Assembly (NCBI GenBank): GCA_016748015.1
Contig: JAAOMT010000570.1
Span: forward strand, 252,043 to 316,042
Direction: 5' to 3'
DNA: 64,000 bases
Source of the DNA: Geosiphon pyriformis
Taxonomy: Eukaryota > Glomeromycota > Glomeromycetes > Archaeosporales > Geosiphonaceae
Positions 1 to 11,392 of the stretch are shown piece by piece. Each line of letters opens with the position of its first letter. Within the stretch, counting starts at the first letter, position 1. Position numbers and translations under genes: made by a program. A model generated the notes under the pieces. The model was not told the origin of the DNA. It was given only the letters and a program-made list of their open reading frames with translations, and ran no database searches.

Positions 1-2111
1 GGGGATAACAATTGGTGCTGCTAATGCGATTTTCTCTAGACTCTGATATAGCAAATTTGATTGTACAAGGAACAAGACCTCCTCAAAATTTCATGAGTTA
101 GAGCTGCTAATATCCAAGATCATTAATAGTATGAAAACTGGCCTGAGCTTGGAGACTGACTATTTAGTTAACACTTGGGCAGACTTAGACAATAGTAAAG
201 CATTCAAGGTTCAAAGTATGATCGATAGAGACACTAAAATTAAGGATATTGTACATCACATTTTAGTTGTCAAAAAAGGTTACCATAGATCCAAATATCA
301 TGAATTCAGGATTGTCAAAGATGAGTTCATCAGAGCAACTGTGGCAAAGTATATGGAAAATTTTTGCTCAGATAAGAAAAGAATGATAAAAAGCATTCTA
401 GATCAGCCCTTCAGGAAAGTGGTTCTTAATTATTTGATTGTGGATGATAAACTTATCTTGGAGCCTCAGGCCATTAAGTTTTCAGTTAATACTATAATGG
501 AAAGTTGAACAAAAAAGCACTTGGTCTCTGGTGACCTTCTGGCTTGGTGGCTTGACCAATATGCTCCTTTGGATTATGTTGCCGATGATGCATTTTCAGA
601 TGTCATGTGTGATATTAGTCTGGACAAACTTTTGGTGGTTGTCAAGGAATTGCCTGATGACAAGACTGCTGGACTTTTTGGAATTCCCAATGAACTTTAG
701 AAACACAGTAGTTCTCTGGTTCTTAATGGTCTTCTGAGTTTACTCAATAGGTGTTTAAAATCTGGTAGTGTTTCCACACCGTGGAGGGAATCTTGGGTCT
801 CCATAATTCTTAAACCATATGATTGGAAAGGCACTCTCACCAACACTAGGCCAATAGCACTGGTTGAAACCACTTGAAAGATCTTGTCTAAAATTCTTTC
901 AGACAGAATTTTTTTGGCTTACAGTAGGTTTGACATTTTGTGGGGTAACAACTTTTTAGTTTTGAAGGGCACTTCCACACAATCTCCAATTTTTGCTGTT
1001 GGCTCAATTGTTGAAAACACTTTGGAGAAGAATAGAGAGTTGTGGTTAGTTTTTCAGGATATGTACAAAGCTTATGACTCTGTTGGTTGGACTCATTTGT
1101 ATAACAGTCTAGTCAGGATCAAAATGTGCTCCCACTTCATAAATTTTTTTGGTGATATACACAATGGAAGATACAATTGAGTTATGACAGATTTTGGTCT
1201 GTCTAATGGTTATATTGTGCACAATGGTTTGGACCAAGAGGAGATGTTTTCACTACTTTTGTGGCAGATTTTTTGACCCATTGCTCTGTGAGGTCAAAAA
1301 ACATAAACAATTGTATGGTTACAGAATGTGCTTGAACTTCTACACTAAGTCTGGTAGGCCAGATCTGAATAGTGGCAATACTTTATTTTTCGCTGCAGGT
1401 GCCTTTGTTGATGACACAATTTAGATTGGGAACTGCTTGACAGCAATTCAAAATATTTTAAACATAGCTAGTGAGTTTTTTTCTATTAACAACATTTCAA
1501 TTAACAATGATAAGACTGTTGCCATCCCTATCAACCAAGGTGTCCTGAAAGCTAAGTTATTCATTAGTGGATTAAATATTTTGGTGGCCAAGAGGAGTGA
1601 ATCTCATCATTATTTGGGAATTTTTTTGTTTACTAAGAGCTTGTCCAAGCCGAGTCTAGCCAAGACTCATGCCAATATCAGATTTTTTTCAAATGTGGTT
1701 CTGAGGAAAGCAATTATTGAGAAACAATTTTTGTATTTGGTTTTTGCTGTCCTACAGCCAATTGTTTGTTACAGATTTCAATTTAGCTTTGCATCTAAGA
1801 GTGTTTGTGAAAAATGGGACAAGCTGTTGAGAAAGGGTCTTAAGCTTAAAGCAAATTTGCCCAAGGACTTTTCTAGCATAGCACTGTATTATCCCAAGTT
1901 GTATGATCTGAAGCCTTTTGAACAGGTGCTTACTGAAAGTTTGATGGCCAATCTGGTCAACTTTAGCAATGTGGGTGGGACTCTTGGCAGGTTTTTTGAC
2001 CACAAAGTGATGGACTTACAGGTGGCCAGTTGGATGCTCTGGCATCTTTTATGTTTTCTGATTACACTACCTATTAGTCCTTTGAATTGTTTTTTAGCTG
2101 GTGCTATGCAC
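1..2111 (+). pseudogene. LINE-a ORF2, 5' segment: EN-RT linker and reverse transcriptase
   Basis: Decayed ORF2 piece of a LINE. The stretch at 131-508 is the linker between endonuclease and RT and matches the LINE-b stretch near 49623-50140. RT blocks follow: KTAGLFGIPNEL near 660-700, LSKILSDRIFLAY near 885-915, and the palm motif AGAFVDDTI at about 1398-1421, with both catalytic Asp present at 1410-1415. The 1437-2111 piece is the RT C-terminus/connection. It continues after G1 at 12270 in the same frame. Several stops (for example the TGA at 506-508 and the TAG directly after the FVDD motif) break the frame. RT would copy the LINE RNA at a nicked target site. Confidence 0.88.
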
Positions 2112-2984
2112 TGTTACAGGTAATTATTTCTGTTGTTGAATTGAATAACAAACTCGTAACTTGGTGCTCAAAAGCTATTTTTGTGGATAATGTGTGGAAG
2201 ATGTGGTATCTGAAGGTTTTGGTTGAGTCCTTTGTATAATGGACAGAGATTCAATAAGGTTGATAGTGATTGTATTCTCAAGTTGTTTTCCCAATTTCTT
2301 TCTCAGTGTGGTGGCTGGATTTAGTCTGGCAGTCATGCCCTTCTGGTAAGCTATCCGATAATATATAAAATCCTACCCTTATTTCTGGGTCTTTTACCAA
2401 GCTATCCTTGACATCAATAACTTAGCACTTAATCTTTTAATCAATTAGTATACAACAACAAAATCAAAGAAAGAAAATAAAATAAAATAAAGAAAATAAA
2501 AATAAAGAAAATAAAAAAAATAAGCCAAGACAATTTGGTACATTAGTATCTCATCAATAGCCATGATTAAGAGCTATTGTTCCAGTGTGGTTAAGTATCA
2601 ATTACTATCAACATAAAGTGTTGATAGTGGAGAGTGGATTGAGATATGGAATAATTATTTATTTGATGATTTTGTTTCTTGGCTAAGGATTCTGTGGGAT
2701 CAATTCTGTCTTTTCTGTTTCTAACACTACTGCTATATATACATAATTGGGATTCCTCAATTCCTTGATTCTTCACGACAGGAATCCTAGAATTCCTGGA
2801 ATCCTGCGATTCCTTTGAGAGGAATCCTGGAATTCTGGAATCCTGCAATTCCTCATCGGAAAATCCTGAAATTCCTGGAATCCTGCAATTCCTAAGAAAA
2901 ATTCTGAAATTCCACATTTACTACACTTACTTCTGATTGATTAATAATTATGCTAATATATTTTCTATATTTTTATGAGTAATA
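2112..2984 (-). repeat. G1 3' LTR (family A)
   Basis: 873-bp terminal repeat matching 11393-12265 along its length. It begins TGTTACAGG. Its inner end reads GAGTAATA where the other copy has GAGTAACA. It contains a GGAATTCC/TTCCTGGAA repeat array (about 2750-2920) next to a TATA box (2734-2742). Confidence 0.95.
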
Positions 2985-2999
2985 TTATTCCCTCCTTTT
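2985..2999 (-). other. G1 polypurine tract
   Basis: On the element strand this reads AAAAGGAGGGAATAA directly before the 3' LTR. A purine run here primes plus-strand DNA synthesis in LTR elements. Confidence 0.8.
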
Positions 3000-3627
3000 A
3001 ATATTGAGCTCTATCAAAATCTAACTCATGTAATTCCTCCTCTTGAAGTATTTCCTGAATTTTGTTTTTGAGAATGACTTGTGTTATTTGGGTCTGTAAT
3101 TCTTCAAATTGAACATTGGGGATTTTACCTAATTGATTATTGGTAACCATATCCATTGCTCTGTTGAGCAATATTTCTGGTTTATCCTGAAATGCTGTGT
3201 GTATTTAGTATATGGCTCGGGCTTGTGTAGATAAGTTGTTTTTTCCCACAAAATATTCTAATTGTTGTAGTATTCTTTTGTCGAATAATCACTTTATTTT
3301 ATCCGTATATAGATTCTGGATGTTTACATGTTATCCTAAGTAAAAATAACAATAGTTTCGTGGAAATTGTTGTATCTACCAATTCCAAGTTTCTTTAGTC
3401 AACTCTTGATATAGTGACTCTTTTGTCAATTCTTTTATTGCTAATTTTACTTTTACCATGATTTTGTTCACTGTATTTTCAGTTTTCTTCAGTGTTCTGA
3501 GTTGCACTGTCTTTCTAGTATCTTGATATTGAATGGTTTGTTAATTGATTGTAATCTCCATTTCCTGGTGTTGGATTAATTGAAAGAGTTGTTGTGCTAG
3601 TGTGTGAATGTTGTCTGTAATTTCCAT
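2998..3627 (-). pseudogene. G1 ORF3, extra ORF between integrase and 3' LTR
   Basis: About 209 codons from an ATG to the stop just before the polypurine tract, in the same frame as the rest of pol, with about five in-frame stops. No known domain is recognised. It aligns by eye with the ORF at 59998-60516 in G5: PRNYCYFYLG against PINYCYYQLR, then NIQNLY/NIQILY, LFDKR/VFDKT, FVGKNN/FIGKTN and a C-terminal FEELQTQITQVIL. It looks mainly helical, with no signal peptide or membrane segment seen. Position after integrase is where env-like or accessory ORFs occur in LTR elements; function unknown. Confidence 0.7.
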
Positions 3628-3679
3628 TTTTCTGATATTTCTTATCATGTCTACCATGTCTTTATATATTCTTTTGATG

Positions 3680-4992
3680 GATCAATTTAATGTGTTGTTG
3701 TTAATAATAATGATTGGTTCCAGATCTTGTGGAATTTCATCTGGTTGGACTAGTATTCTCTGTACTCCTAATTGTGGAATATTACTGGTAGATGGTAGTG
3801 TAATGTTGTGATATGGTTTCAGTCAATCTCCATGTGCTGTTTTGGTTAAAATTTTGTTATTCAATCTTAATTTGTAAGCTCTATTTCCTAGAATTTTTTC
3901 TATGTGAAATGGTCCATCCCATTTGGGGTCAAATTTTCCACTCCATTGTTTTTCTGCTTTGGTATAATGTAGTAATACTTTGTTTCCGATCTTGAATTCA
4001 ACTGGTTTGTCTGGTAGTTGACTATTGTGTCTTTTTTTCTGTGTTTCTTGTGACTTTTGAATATTATCAGCTGCTCTTCTTTGTTTGTTTTCCAATGTTT
4101 TTATTAAGTCATATGTTCTTTTCAGCAATGTATCTTTGAAATTCTCTTTTGTTATTGGTTCAGTTGGGTATGTGCTGACTTCTATTTTCACTGGTAGTGT
4201 TGCTGTTCTACCATATACTAATTCAAATGGTGTTGCTTGTGTAGTATCTTGCTTTATTGTCCGATAAGCAAATAGTACTGATGGTATCAACAAATTCCAA
4301 TCATTTTGGTTTTCTTGGCTGAGTTTAGCTATTGCTTCACACAATGTTCTGTTGAATCTTTCTACTAATCTGTTGGTTTGTGGATGGTATGGTGATGATA
4401 ATGGTCTCTTGATTCCGAATCTTTGGCTCAATTCTGTTAATGTTTTGTTCACAAAATGAGTTCTTTGGTCTGATAATAATTCTTTTGGACATCTATGTTG
4501 ACAAATCAAATCCTAATGAATGAATTCAGCAATGGATTCTGCATCCGCTTTTTGAATTGCTTTCGCCTCTGGCCATTTAGTGAGATAGTCTATGGCTACC
4601 ACTATGTATCTGTTTCCTCTGCTGGTGATTGTTAATGGTCTGACTAAATCAATTCCAATACAGTCAAATGGTTGTTCTACTTTGATTGGTCTTAATAGTT
4701 CACTGGGTTTTGTTCCTCCTCTTTGCTGACAAGCATCACAATTTTGAACATATTGAATGATGTCTGGGTACATTGATAGCCAATAATATCTCTTTTTGGT
4801 TTTTTCCATGGTTGTTTTTTTGTGAAAATGTCCTGCTGTTGGATTTGAGTGTATGTTGAATAATATTGTCTCTTTTTCTGGCTCTATAATTACTCTGGTT
4901 GGTTGATTTAGATCCTTTCTATTTTTCTGATAAAGTATATTTTGGTGAGTGATAAAATATTTTGATTGTTGTTTAATACTCTTTTGTTCCAT
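3680..4992 (-). pseudogene. G1 integrase
   Basis: DDE integrase that would insert the cDNA into host DNA. The N-terminal HHCC zinc finger is seen (HSNPTAGH, then CDACQ). Core: GIDLVRP (first Asp), VVAIDYLTKWPEA, LLSDQRTHFVN (second Asp), and YHPQTNRLVERFNRTL with the catalytic Glu. The C-terminal part NKVLLHYTKAEKQW...KWDGPFHIEKIL is the GPY/F module. One stop separates the two open stretches (4513-4992 and 3823-4509), and another ends the second at 3820-3822. All are in the pol frame. Confidence 0.92.
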
Positions 4993-5039
4993 TTGAGATA
5001 AATTCTCCTTGAACTGTTAAGTGTTTAGATAATGTTGCA

Positions 5040-5586
5040 ATTGTTGATATTTTTGTATGTTCATCTTTTATTGTATTTTTCCATTGGTATTGTTCTGGTT
5101 TTATTATATTTTTGGGTTGAAATGTTCTTAGATTTGTTTTATTCGTGATAAACTGTCAGCATTTCCATTGTCTTTTCCTTTTTTGTAATGTATAGTATAA
5201 TTGTATGGTGCAAGTGCCATTTTCCATCTTGACTGTCTTTTATCTCCAAATTCTTGTTTTTAGAGTAATATTAATCCCTTGTGATCTGTGTATACTTCAA
5301 ACTTCTGGCTCAAGTATTTTTTCTATTTCATGACGGCCCAGTATATTGCTAAGTGTTTTTGTTCCGGTGTTCCATAGTTTTTTTTGGCTGGTGTTAAATC
5401 TCTACTGGCATATGCTACTGGATGTTTTCTGCCATCTGGTCCTCTCTGAGATAATACTGCTCCCAATGCTTGGCCGGATGCATCGGTGATGATGATGAAT
5501 GGTTTGCTGTAATCTGGATAGATCAGTACTGGAGCTTGGATGAGCTTTTTCCTTAGAATATCAAAAGCTTCTTGTTGACTTTCTGT
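5040..5586 (-). pseudogene. G1 RNase H
   Basis: Ty3-type RNase H after RT, in the pol frame but crossed by stops. Visible: TDASG (first Asp, near 5480-5494), VAYASRDLTPAKKNY, PEQKHLAIYWAV (Glu), VYTDHKGL (Asp) and NADSLSR (last Asp). It would degrade RNA in the RNA:DNA hybrid. Confidence 0.82.
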
Positions 5587-6567
5587 CTATTCATATTTTG
5601 CATTTTTGTTTTGCAGTTGATTGAATGGCTGTGCTATCTTGGAAAAGTTCTTGATAAAACAACAATAGTAGCTGGTAAATCCCAAGAATGATTTCAGTTC
5701 TGTCATATTGGTCAGCACTGGAAAGTTCTTTACTATTTCTATTTTCTCTGGATCTGTTTTGATGCCGTTTTTGCTAACTATGTGTCCCAAGAATTTGAGT
5801 TCTGTCTTGCCAAAAAAGCACTTTGTCGCATTTAACTTTAGTCTTGCTCTTCTTAGTCTTTTGAATACTTGTTGAAGATGATGAAGATGATCATTGAATG
5901 TCTTCAAGAATACATTGGTGTTGTCCAAGTATACAACTACTGATTTCCACAATAAGTCCGTATAAACGATTTCCATTGGCTGTTGGAAAGTTGCTGGGGC
6001 ATTGGTTAAGCCAAATGGCATCACTTCAAATTCGAAATTTCCTTCTCTAGTAGTAAATGCCATCTTCTCTTTGTCAGCTGAATTCATGGCTACTTGCCAG
6101 TAACCACTGTCCAAATCTAATGTGGAAAACTATTTGTTCCCACTGAAAGCATCAAATAACTCCTGTATTCATGGAGTTGGATAACTGTTTCCACAAGTTA
6201 TACTATTGAGTTTCCTGTAGTCTACACAAAACCAAATTTTTCTATTTTTCTTATGGACGAGTACCACTGGTGACGACCATGGACTTATTAATGGTTGAAT
6301 TAGCCTATTGTCAAGCATTCTGTTTATCTCTTGACGAATGATCTCATGGCTGGCTGGCGGCACTCTGTATGCCCTTTGTTTGATTGGCATTGCATCTCCA
6401 GTCTTGATCTAATGCTGGATGATGTCAGTTTGGCCAAATTCATTTTCACTGGCAAAGATGTTGTTGAAATTGTTGAGTAACATCTTGAGCTGTATACATT
6501 GGAGTGGATCTAAGTTTCCCATGTTTATTTGTTCCAATTGTTTTGGTTGGAGCAAATAACATTTGTC
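5587..6567 (-). pseudogene. G1 reverse transcriptase
   Basis: Gypsy-type RT with blocks IRQEINRMLDNRLI, SPWSSPVVLVHKKN, FCVDYRKLNS, FSTLDLDSGYWQV (first catalytic Asp) and VMPFGLTNAPATFQ. The palm motif is YLDN at 5920-5931, not the usual YLDD, followed by TNVF. The thumb follows (LKFLGHIVSKNGI, then SFLGFTSYY). A TAG near 6131, where relatives have WFSTL, is Trp to stop. The front part (6391-6567) is a pre-RT linker with one stop. Confidence 0.92.
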
Positions 6568-7611
6568 TCATCTATAGATTGTTTGTGATGTGATGTCAAC
6601 ATATCCACAAAGTTGTAGAAAGTCTGGAATGAGGTTTGGTGGTTGGTCTTCTATTTTTGTGGTTAAATATCTGATGGTGGTTCCTTCTGGTATGTTAATG
6701 ACATTGCCAGTGTTGTTGTAGATGGGAATTTTTATGCTGCTATAGCTTTTGGCTGGTATGTGAAGATTGATCAACCCAATCTCTCCTGATTCACAAAGAT
6801 TTGCTTCCACTTCAAAAATCTGTTCTTGCTCCTTTTCCTTCCTTTCTATTGCTAACATGTACTGGCTATATGGTGGAATGGAAATAGCTTGACCAGTTGA
6901 GATAATTTCTCTTTGGCCAACAATTTTTTCTTCCGCCATATTAACTGGTACATCTGCTCTACCCGTTGATCTAAATCCTTGTATTTCTTTTACTGTTATT
7001 CCTAATTCCTTCCTCTTTCCTACTGACACTAACTGAGCTACTCTAATCAGAGGCAGGAATATTGTCTGTGCTATCTTTTTGTTGGGCTCTATTATATAGG
7101 CCTTTTCTGAGTCATTTTGTAGCATGGTGATAATATTTCCTACATATCCTGTGTCAATTATTTCTCCTTTTATATTGATCCCTCTTTTCGCTAAACTACT
7201 TCTAGATGCTAATTGAACCATTGTTGTTGCCGGAATCTCTAGTACTATTTTCAGATCAATGTAGATGTGTGAATGTGGCTCCAATTTGATGGTCTCTTTT
7301 CTTGAATATCTCAGATCAAACCCTACATCAGTATCATGCGCATGTTCTGGCATAATACCTTCCCCATTGTTACTATACCATTTCAACTCTTGTTCCTTGG
7401 AGAGATCTGGTAGTACAATGTATTGTTCATAGTTTAAATTGGAGTTTGAATCTGAGTCTGAATTGTTTTTGTCGTCATTGTCATTTTGAATGAAGCTGGA
7501 ATCAGTGTTTTTGTCATCATCATCAGAGTCTGAATCGCGATTGATCAGTGATTCTGATTCCAATGCACAGCTGCTAATTGGTTCTTTTTCTTCAGGGATC
7601 AAGTAAATCAT
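6568..7611 (-). CDS. G1 dUTPase domain with pre-RT extension
   Basis: Uninterrupted 347-codon stretch. Residues 1-60 are an acidic Asp/Ser/Asn-rich spacer. The trimeric dUTPase fold follows with all five motifs: DVGFDL (95-100), SRSSLAKRG (136-144), GEIIDTGYVG (149-158, nucleotide-binding Asp/Tyr), KKIAQTIFLPL (178-188) and QGFRSTGR (211-218, Gly-rich lid). Residues 225-347 resemble the region usually preceding RT. dUTPases convert dUTP to dUMP and limit uracil in newly made DNA. It is part of the pol polyprotein, not a host gene; the annotated start is only the first Met after a stop. Confidence 0.92.
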   Translation of the reverse strand: MIYLIPEEKEPISSCALESESLINRDSDSDDDDKNTDSSFIQNDNDDKNNSDSDSNSNLNYEQYIVLPDLSKEQELKWYSNNGEGIMPEHAHDTDVGFDLRYSRKETIKLEPHSHIYIDLKIVLEIPATTMVQLASRSSLAKRGINIKGEIIDTGYVGNIITMLQNDSEKAYIIEPNKKIAQTIFLPLIRVAQLVSVGKRKELGITVKEIQGFRSTGRADVPVNMAEEKIVGQREIISTGQAISIPPYSQYMLAIERKEKEQEQIFEVEANLCESGEIGLINLHIPAKSYSSIKIPIYNNTGNVINIPEGTTIRYLTTKIEDQPPNLIPDFLQLCGYVDITSQTIYR

Positions 7612-8673
7612 GCATGGTAATGGATTGTAAATAAGGTCACAATTGTTACAATATTCAAAGTCACTGGGAATTAAACAATGGTGACACAGTCTTGTATTTA
7701 ACTGTACTAGTCATTGTTTTTGTTCTTTTCTAGTGGGTGCCAAGTTTTGGTAGTGTTCATAGAACTCTTTTGGTTCCAGAAAATTTATGACTGGCTCTGT
7801 GTTCCAGTCAAGTTTGATGGGTTCTGGTGGGTTGTTTTTAATTGTCTGGATTTCTTCTGGCAACGTGTCTTCAATTTTGGCAGTTGCCATTCTTCAAATT
7901 TCATTGTTGTCATGTGGACAACTGTCTAATTAATGCATTGCTCTTTGCCAAGCAGCTTCAATTGGTGTCCTCTTTTTAACCCAGTCGCTGATCAAAATCA
8001 TGTATTGACACTCCACATCACATGTTTCTCCATGTCCAAAAATGTCATGCCACATTCTTTTATCTAAAAGAGTCTCTTCACAAGCTAAGCATGGCTGGTT
8101 GTCTCATTTTCCTACTTGTTTTGGTCTTCCAAAGCATTCAAGGATGCATGGGTGGCAATAAAACCTAGTTGCCGTTGAATATTCCTCATCGTCTCCACAG
8201 CATGCGCCCATTGATAACAATTTTTTGTTACAATTGACACATATAAGCTTAGGTCGACAATAGGTAGATCGTTGTGGTATAGTGTAGGTGTTATAAGTAG
8301 TGGTTTGAGTGGTCTCTTCTTCTTTCCCTTTTCCTTTGTTTTCTTTGTCCTCTTTCCATTTCCAGCTTGAAGTCGGTTTGCTCTTATCATTGTCAGTCCA
8401 TGTTAGGTCATTGGTTGCCCAAGTAAGTTCTTTCTTTTGTTTCTCTTTTCCCTTGTTGTTGTTGTCCCAGAAGAGTATTGGCGGCAGCTCATTGTGCTTT
8501 TTGTTAGTCCACAATACTTGGTAGGCTTCCCACATCGGCTTCGGTTTCTCCTCATCGAAGTCGATCAGTAGTGCCATGTTGTTGGTAGTCTTGAAGTGGC
8601 CACATGTTGCTATTACTCGTGTGTGTCTTCTATTCTGGCTGAGTATTAACTCTTGGGTTGTCCAATCAAGCAC
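7612..8673 (-). pseudogene. G1 Cys-rich region between protease and dUTPase
   Basis: About 350 codons in the pol frame with a few stops. A Lys/Glu/Trp/Thr-rich spacer leads to paired cysteine motifs: CVNCNKKLLSMGACC, then YCHPC, CLACEETL, ETCDVECQYMILI and CHHCLIPSDFEYCNNC just before the dUTPase. The same series recurs in G4 and G5, so the cysteines are conserved and probably bind zinc. I do not recognise the domain as a named family. Confidence 0.72.
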
Positions 8674-9270
8674 AGCATTGGTTTTGGACAGCCAGTCATT
8701 ACCAATTAGGGCTTGATATTAGGTGGTGTCCATTACTAGGACTTTGATGGGTACTATGATGCCGTTAATTTCTATAGGAAAATCATCTATCTTGCCGATA
8801 GGTGTTTTTGTGGCGCCATTAGCAGTAATGATTCTAGCACTAGCAGCTCGATCGACTCGGTGACCTAATTAATTCATGAGCTGTCTTGTGATTATGCTGC
8901 CAGCTGATCCACTATCTAGGATGAGTTTGATGGGATGACTATCAACTCTGGCATCCGTGTACATTGCTGTTATGGGTTTCTCTTTGAGGGTGGCTCCACT
9001 GAATAACGGTATCAGTGTGTTTTCTTCAAGTTCAAAAGGAAAGATGGCTACTAGGGATTCGTCACTAGAGATGGTTGCCAGTGGAATCGTGTTAGTAGGT
9101 ACATGCTGATTGAATTCCATGTTGTTGGATGTGGCGTCTTCTGGGTTAACCAGGAGACTTAAATAGTGTTGGAAATTTGGGTTTTGGACACGACTGGTAT
9201 CCAAATTCCAGGTGCATGATTCTGATGGTGGGTTTAGCAAACTGGGGATCGGTTGGTAAACAACAATCAC
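8674..9270 (-). pseudogene. G1 aspartic protease
   Basis: Retropepsin-type protease that would cut the Gag-Pol polyprotein. The active site LILDSGSAGSIIT is intact (Asp at 8914-8916), followed by the flap region and VLVMDTT...YQALIGNDWL typical of gypsy proteases. The open stretch stops at 8866-8868 and then continues in frame with further stops. It lies in a different frame from gag. Confidence 0.88.
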
Positions 9271-9566
9271 TGATCTCCAGTTTTAAGTGACTCTGGATCA
9301 AGGGTTGCCTGATGTCATTTGAGCTGGATTCTGGGGTGGTGTTTGAATTAGTTGGGGTTGATAAATAATTTGTGGCTGTGGTTGATATATTACTTGCGGC
9401 TGCGGCTAATAAATTGGAGCTTGATACACTGGAGATTAATAGACTGATGACTGCATCACTGGTAGATAAGCAGGTGGGTTTTAATTTGGGTATGAATTCA
9501 GAGTTGGAACCAGCAATCAGGGTTTCGATATGGATTTCCCAATCATTGGTTATTTAAATGCTGGTA

Positions 9567-10346
9567 ACAGTCAATTTGAATATGTCTTTGTTTACCACAA
9601 TAGTGACAGATATGCATTTCCTGTTGCCACTGTTGATTGGTTGATGAAGATGGACGTGGTTGATTTTGCACACAATTAGAGTCTCCTTAATTATTGCATC
9701 GTTGTGGAGGCTGATAAATGACATGTTTGTCAGCTAAGTATTCTTCCAATTTCTTATTGATTGATTCACTAAACTTTTCCAATTTGGAATCCAATTCAGA
9801 TGGTCCATTCATTACTAGATTAACGGCTTGGATGTGGTTAGCCTCTGACTCAGCGGATTCAAAATCTCTGGCACATGTGACTGCATCTTGAAGAGTGCTT
9901 GGATGCAACAGACATACATGTTGCAAGATGCTGCTGCACAGGTCATGGATAAACTAATTGAGTATTTGTGGTGCTGTGAAATAGTTGGCGTCAATTGCTT
10001 GAATTTGGCATAGGTTTCGATGGAAGCATCCCAGATAAGTGGTGACTGCTTCAATTTCTCCTTGTTTCATAATGGTGAATGCATTGACTAGGCAATTGAT
10101 GCTGTTATTGTTGCTGAAGTATCTTAGGAATTCCGCTTTGAAGGCATTAAAATCTTGTGGTTTATTAATCAAGCTCTGATACCATGAATTGGCAGTATCC
10201 TTGAGAAAGTAGGGAATGGCTTGCATTGCTCGAGCGTCATTCCATCCATTGGCTGCGATGGCCTTTTCTACATCATTCAGCCATATTTGAGCATCATCCT
10301 CTTTACCTGTAAAGTTGTCAAGTTTTGTGATTGGTGCGTAGGTCAT
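9567..10346 (-). pseudogene. G1 gag, capsid-like domain and CCHC zinc knuckle
   Basis: Retrotransposon gag core: KLDNFTGKEDDAQIWL, IPYFLKDTANSWYQSL, FKAEFLRYFSN, then EIEAVTTYLGCFHRN and a region of charged helices. The nucleocapsid knuckle CHYCGKQRHIQIDC (CX2CX4HX4C) lies at 9567-9608 in the same frame. Stops lie near 9953 and 9685. Gag would form the particle that packages element RNA. Confidence 0.9.
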
Positions 10347-10835
10347 TGGATCTAAGTTAGGTGGTTATGGTGGCTGTTGAAGCAGTTGTTGTTGTCCTGG
10401 CTGTTGGGGTAATAGCTGAAGTGGCTGCTGTCTGGGTTTGGCTATGAGATTAATTGGCAGTTGATCAATGACAATTACCGGAGATAAGTTTTGCTGATTA
10501 ATTAATTCGGGATTTTGATTTCTTTGATTTAGCGGCGTTCAAATATTCAGATTTTTGATTTCCGGATTTTCTAACTGTTGCTGAGTTTGAATGTTTGAAG
10601 TTTCAACTTCCGGGTTTTCAGTGATTGGGTGCTGGTAAGTGAATTCTTAATCCTCTGATTCTTTTTCCTCCTTTTCTGATTCTGCTGCTTCCCATGGATC
10701 AGAGATTCTGAAATCTGGTAGAGGTGGTGGTGATCAAAGTCCTGATGAGATTGATGATTGCAAATTAAATCCCTTAAAGTATTCGCCATATGGTCCTAAC
10801 AATTCTGTTTTTCTTTGTTTACTATAGAATGGGAA
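10347..10835 (-). other. G1 gag linker, degenerate
   Basis: Pro/Gln-rich, low-complexity spacer between the two gag parts, with stops and frame changes. No domain seen. Confidence 0.5.
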
Positions 10836-11330
10836 TCATCCAAATACTGATGTCACAGTTGATGGAAATGCATCTGTTAATGATATGTTGATGGCGCTTC
10901 CAGGTGTATAGTAATAAGATGAGTTGCTTGGGGATTCAACTCTGTTTTTCTTCCAAGCAGGGAGCTGTATTTTTCTGGGTGTTACTGCTGGTGTTTGTAA
11001 TTTTCCCTTGCCTTTACTAGCATATGTAATTAGATATCTTTGTTGAGTGTGATGTTCAATTTCTTTGTTGATCTCAGTGATGATAGATGCAAAATTATGA
11101 TTTGTTGGTAGGTTGGTGTTTTGAATTAATTCCTTATAAAAAGTTTCTCTTGCTGATTCAGTATTCACTGGTGTTCTTAATAAAGAGAAAATCTTTTCAT
11201 TGACATAGAAATTGAAGGCTGATTCGGCGGATATGTGATTGTGGTTTAATCCCAAGTATTGACAATAGTGTTGAAATAAAGATTTTGCAAATCCTAAATG
11301 GTTTGCTCCTATAATTTCTGATTCTGCCAC
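10836..11330 (-). CDS. G1 gag N-terminal domain, no ATG start
   Basis: Open stretch of 164 codons just after the PBS. The first plausible start is GTG in AAAAGTGGCA. There is no Met codon anywhere in the stretch, and none in frame between it and the upstream stop. The pattern LFQHYCQYLGLN...AFNFYVNEKI...ETFYKELIQ is repeated in G4 and G5, so it is a real conserved gag domain. Function within the particle is unknown. It ends with SYYYTPGSAINISL, comparable to SYHFSPENKIQIPL in G5. Confidence 0.75.
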   Translation of the reverse strand: MAESEIIGANHLGFAKSLFQHYCQYLGLNHNHISAESAFNFYVNEKIFSLLRTPVNTESARETFYKELIQNTNLPTNHNFASIITEINKEIEHHTQQRYLITYASKGKGKLQTPAVTPRKIQLPAWKKNRVESPSNSSYYYTPGSAINISLTDAFPSTVTSVFG

Positions 11331-11372
11331 TTTTGGTTTGGTGTTGTTGGTGCTGGTTCTCTGTAGGATTAT

Positions 11373-11390
11373 ATCTCACAGAAAGCACCA
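11373..11390 (-). other. G1 primer binding site
   Basis: Two bases inside the 5' LTR the element strand reads TGGTGCTTTCTGTGAG. TGG pairs with the CCA end of a tRNA. I could not name the tRNA. Confidence 0.6.
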
Positions 11391-11392
11391 AA

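Noticed and set aside
2591-2917. Open reading frame in the LTR with repeated GIPGF/QDSRIP-like residues (also 11872-12129)
   Set aside because: It is the GGAATCC repeat array of the family A LTR read through; no start context or coding conservation beyond the array.
6568-7611. A cellular dUTPase gene
   Set aside because: It is in frame with protease and RT inside an LTR element and repeated in three others.
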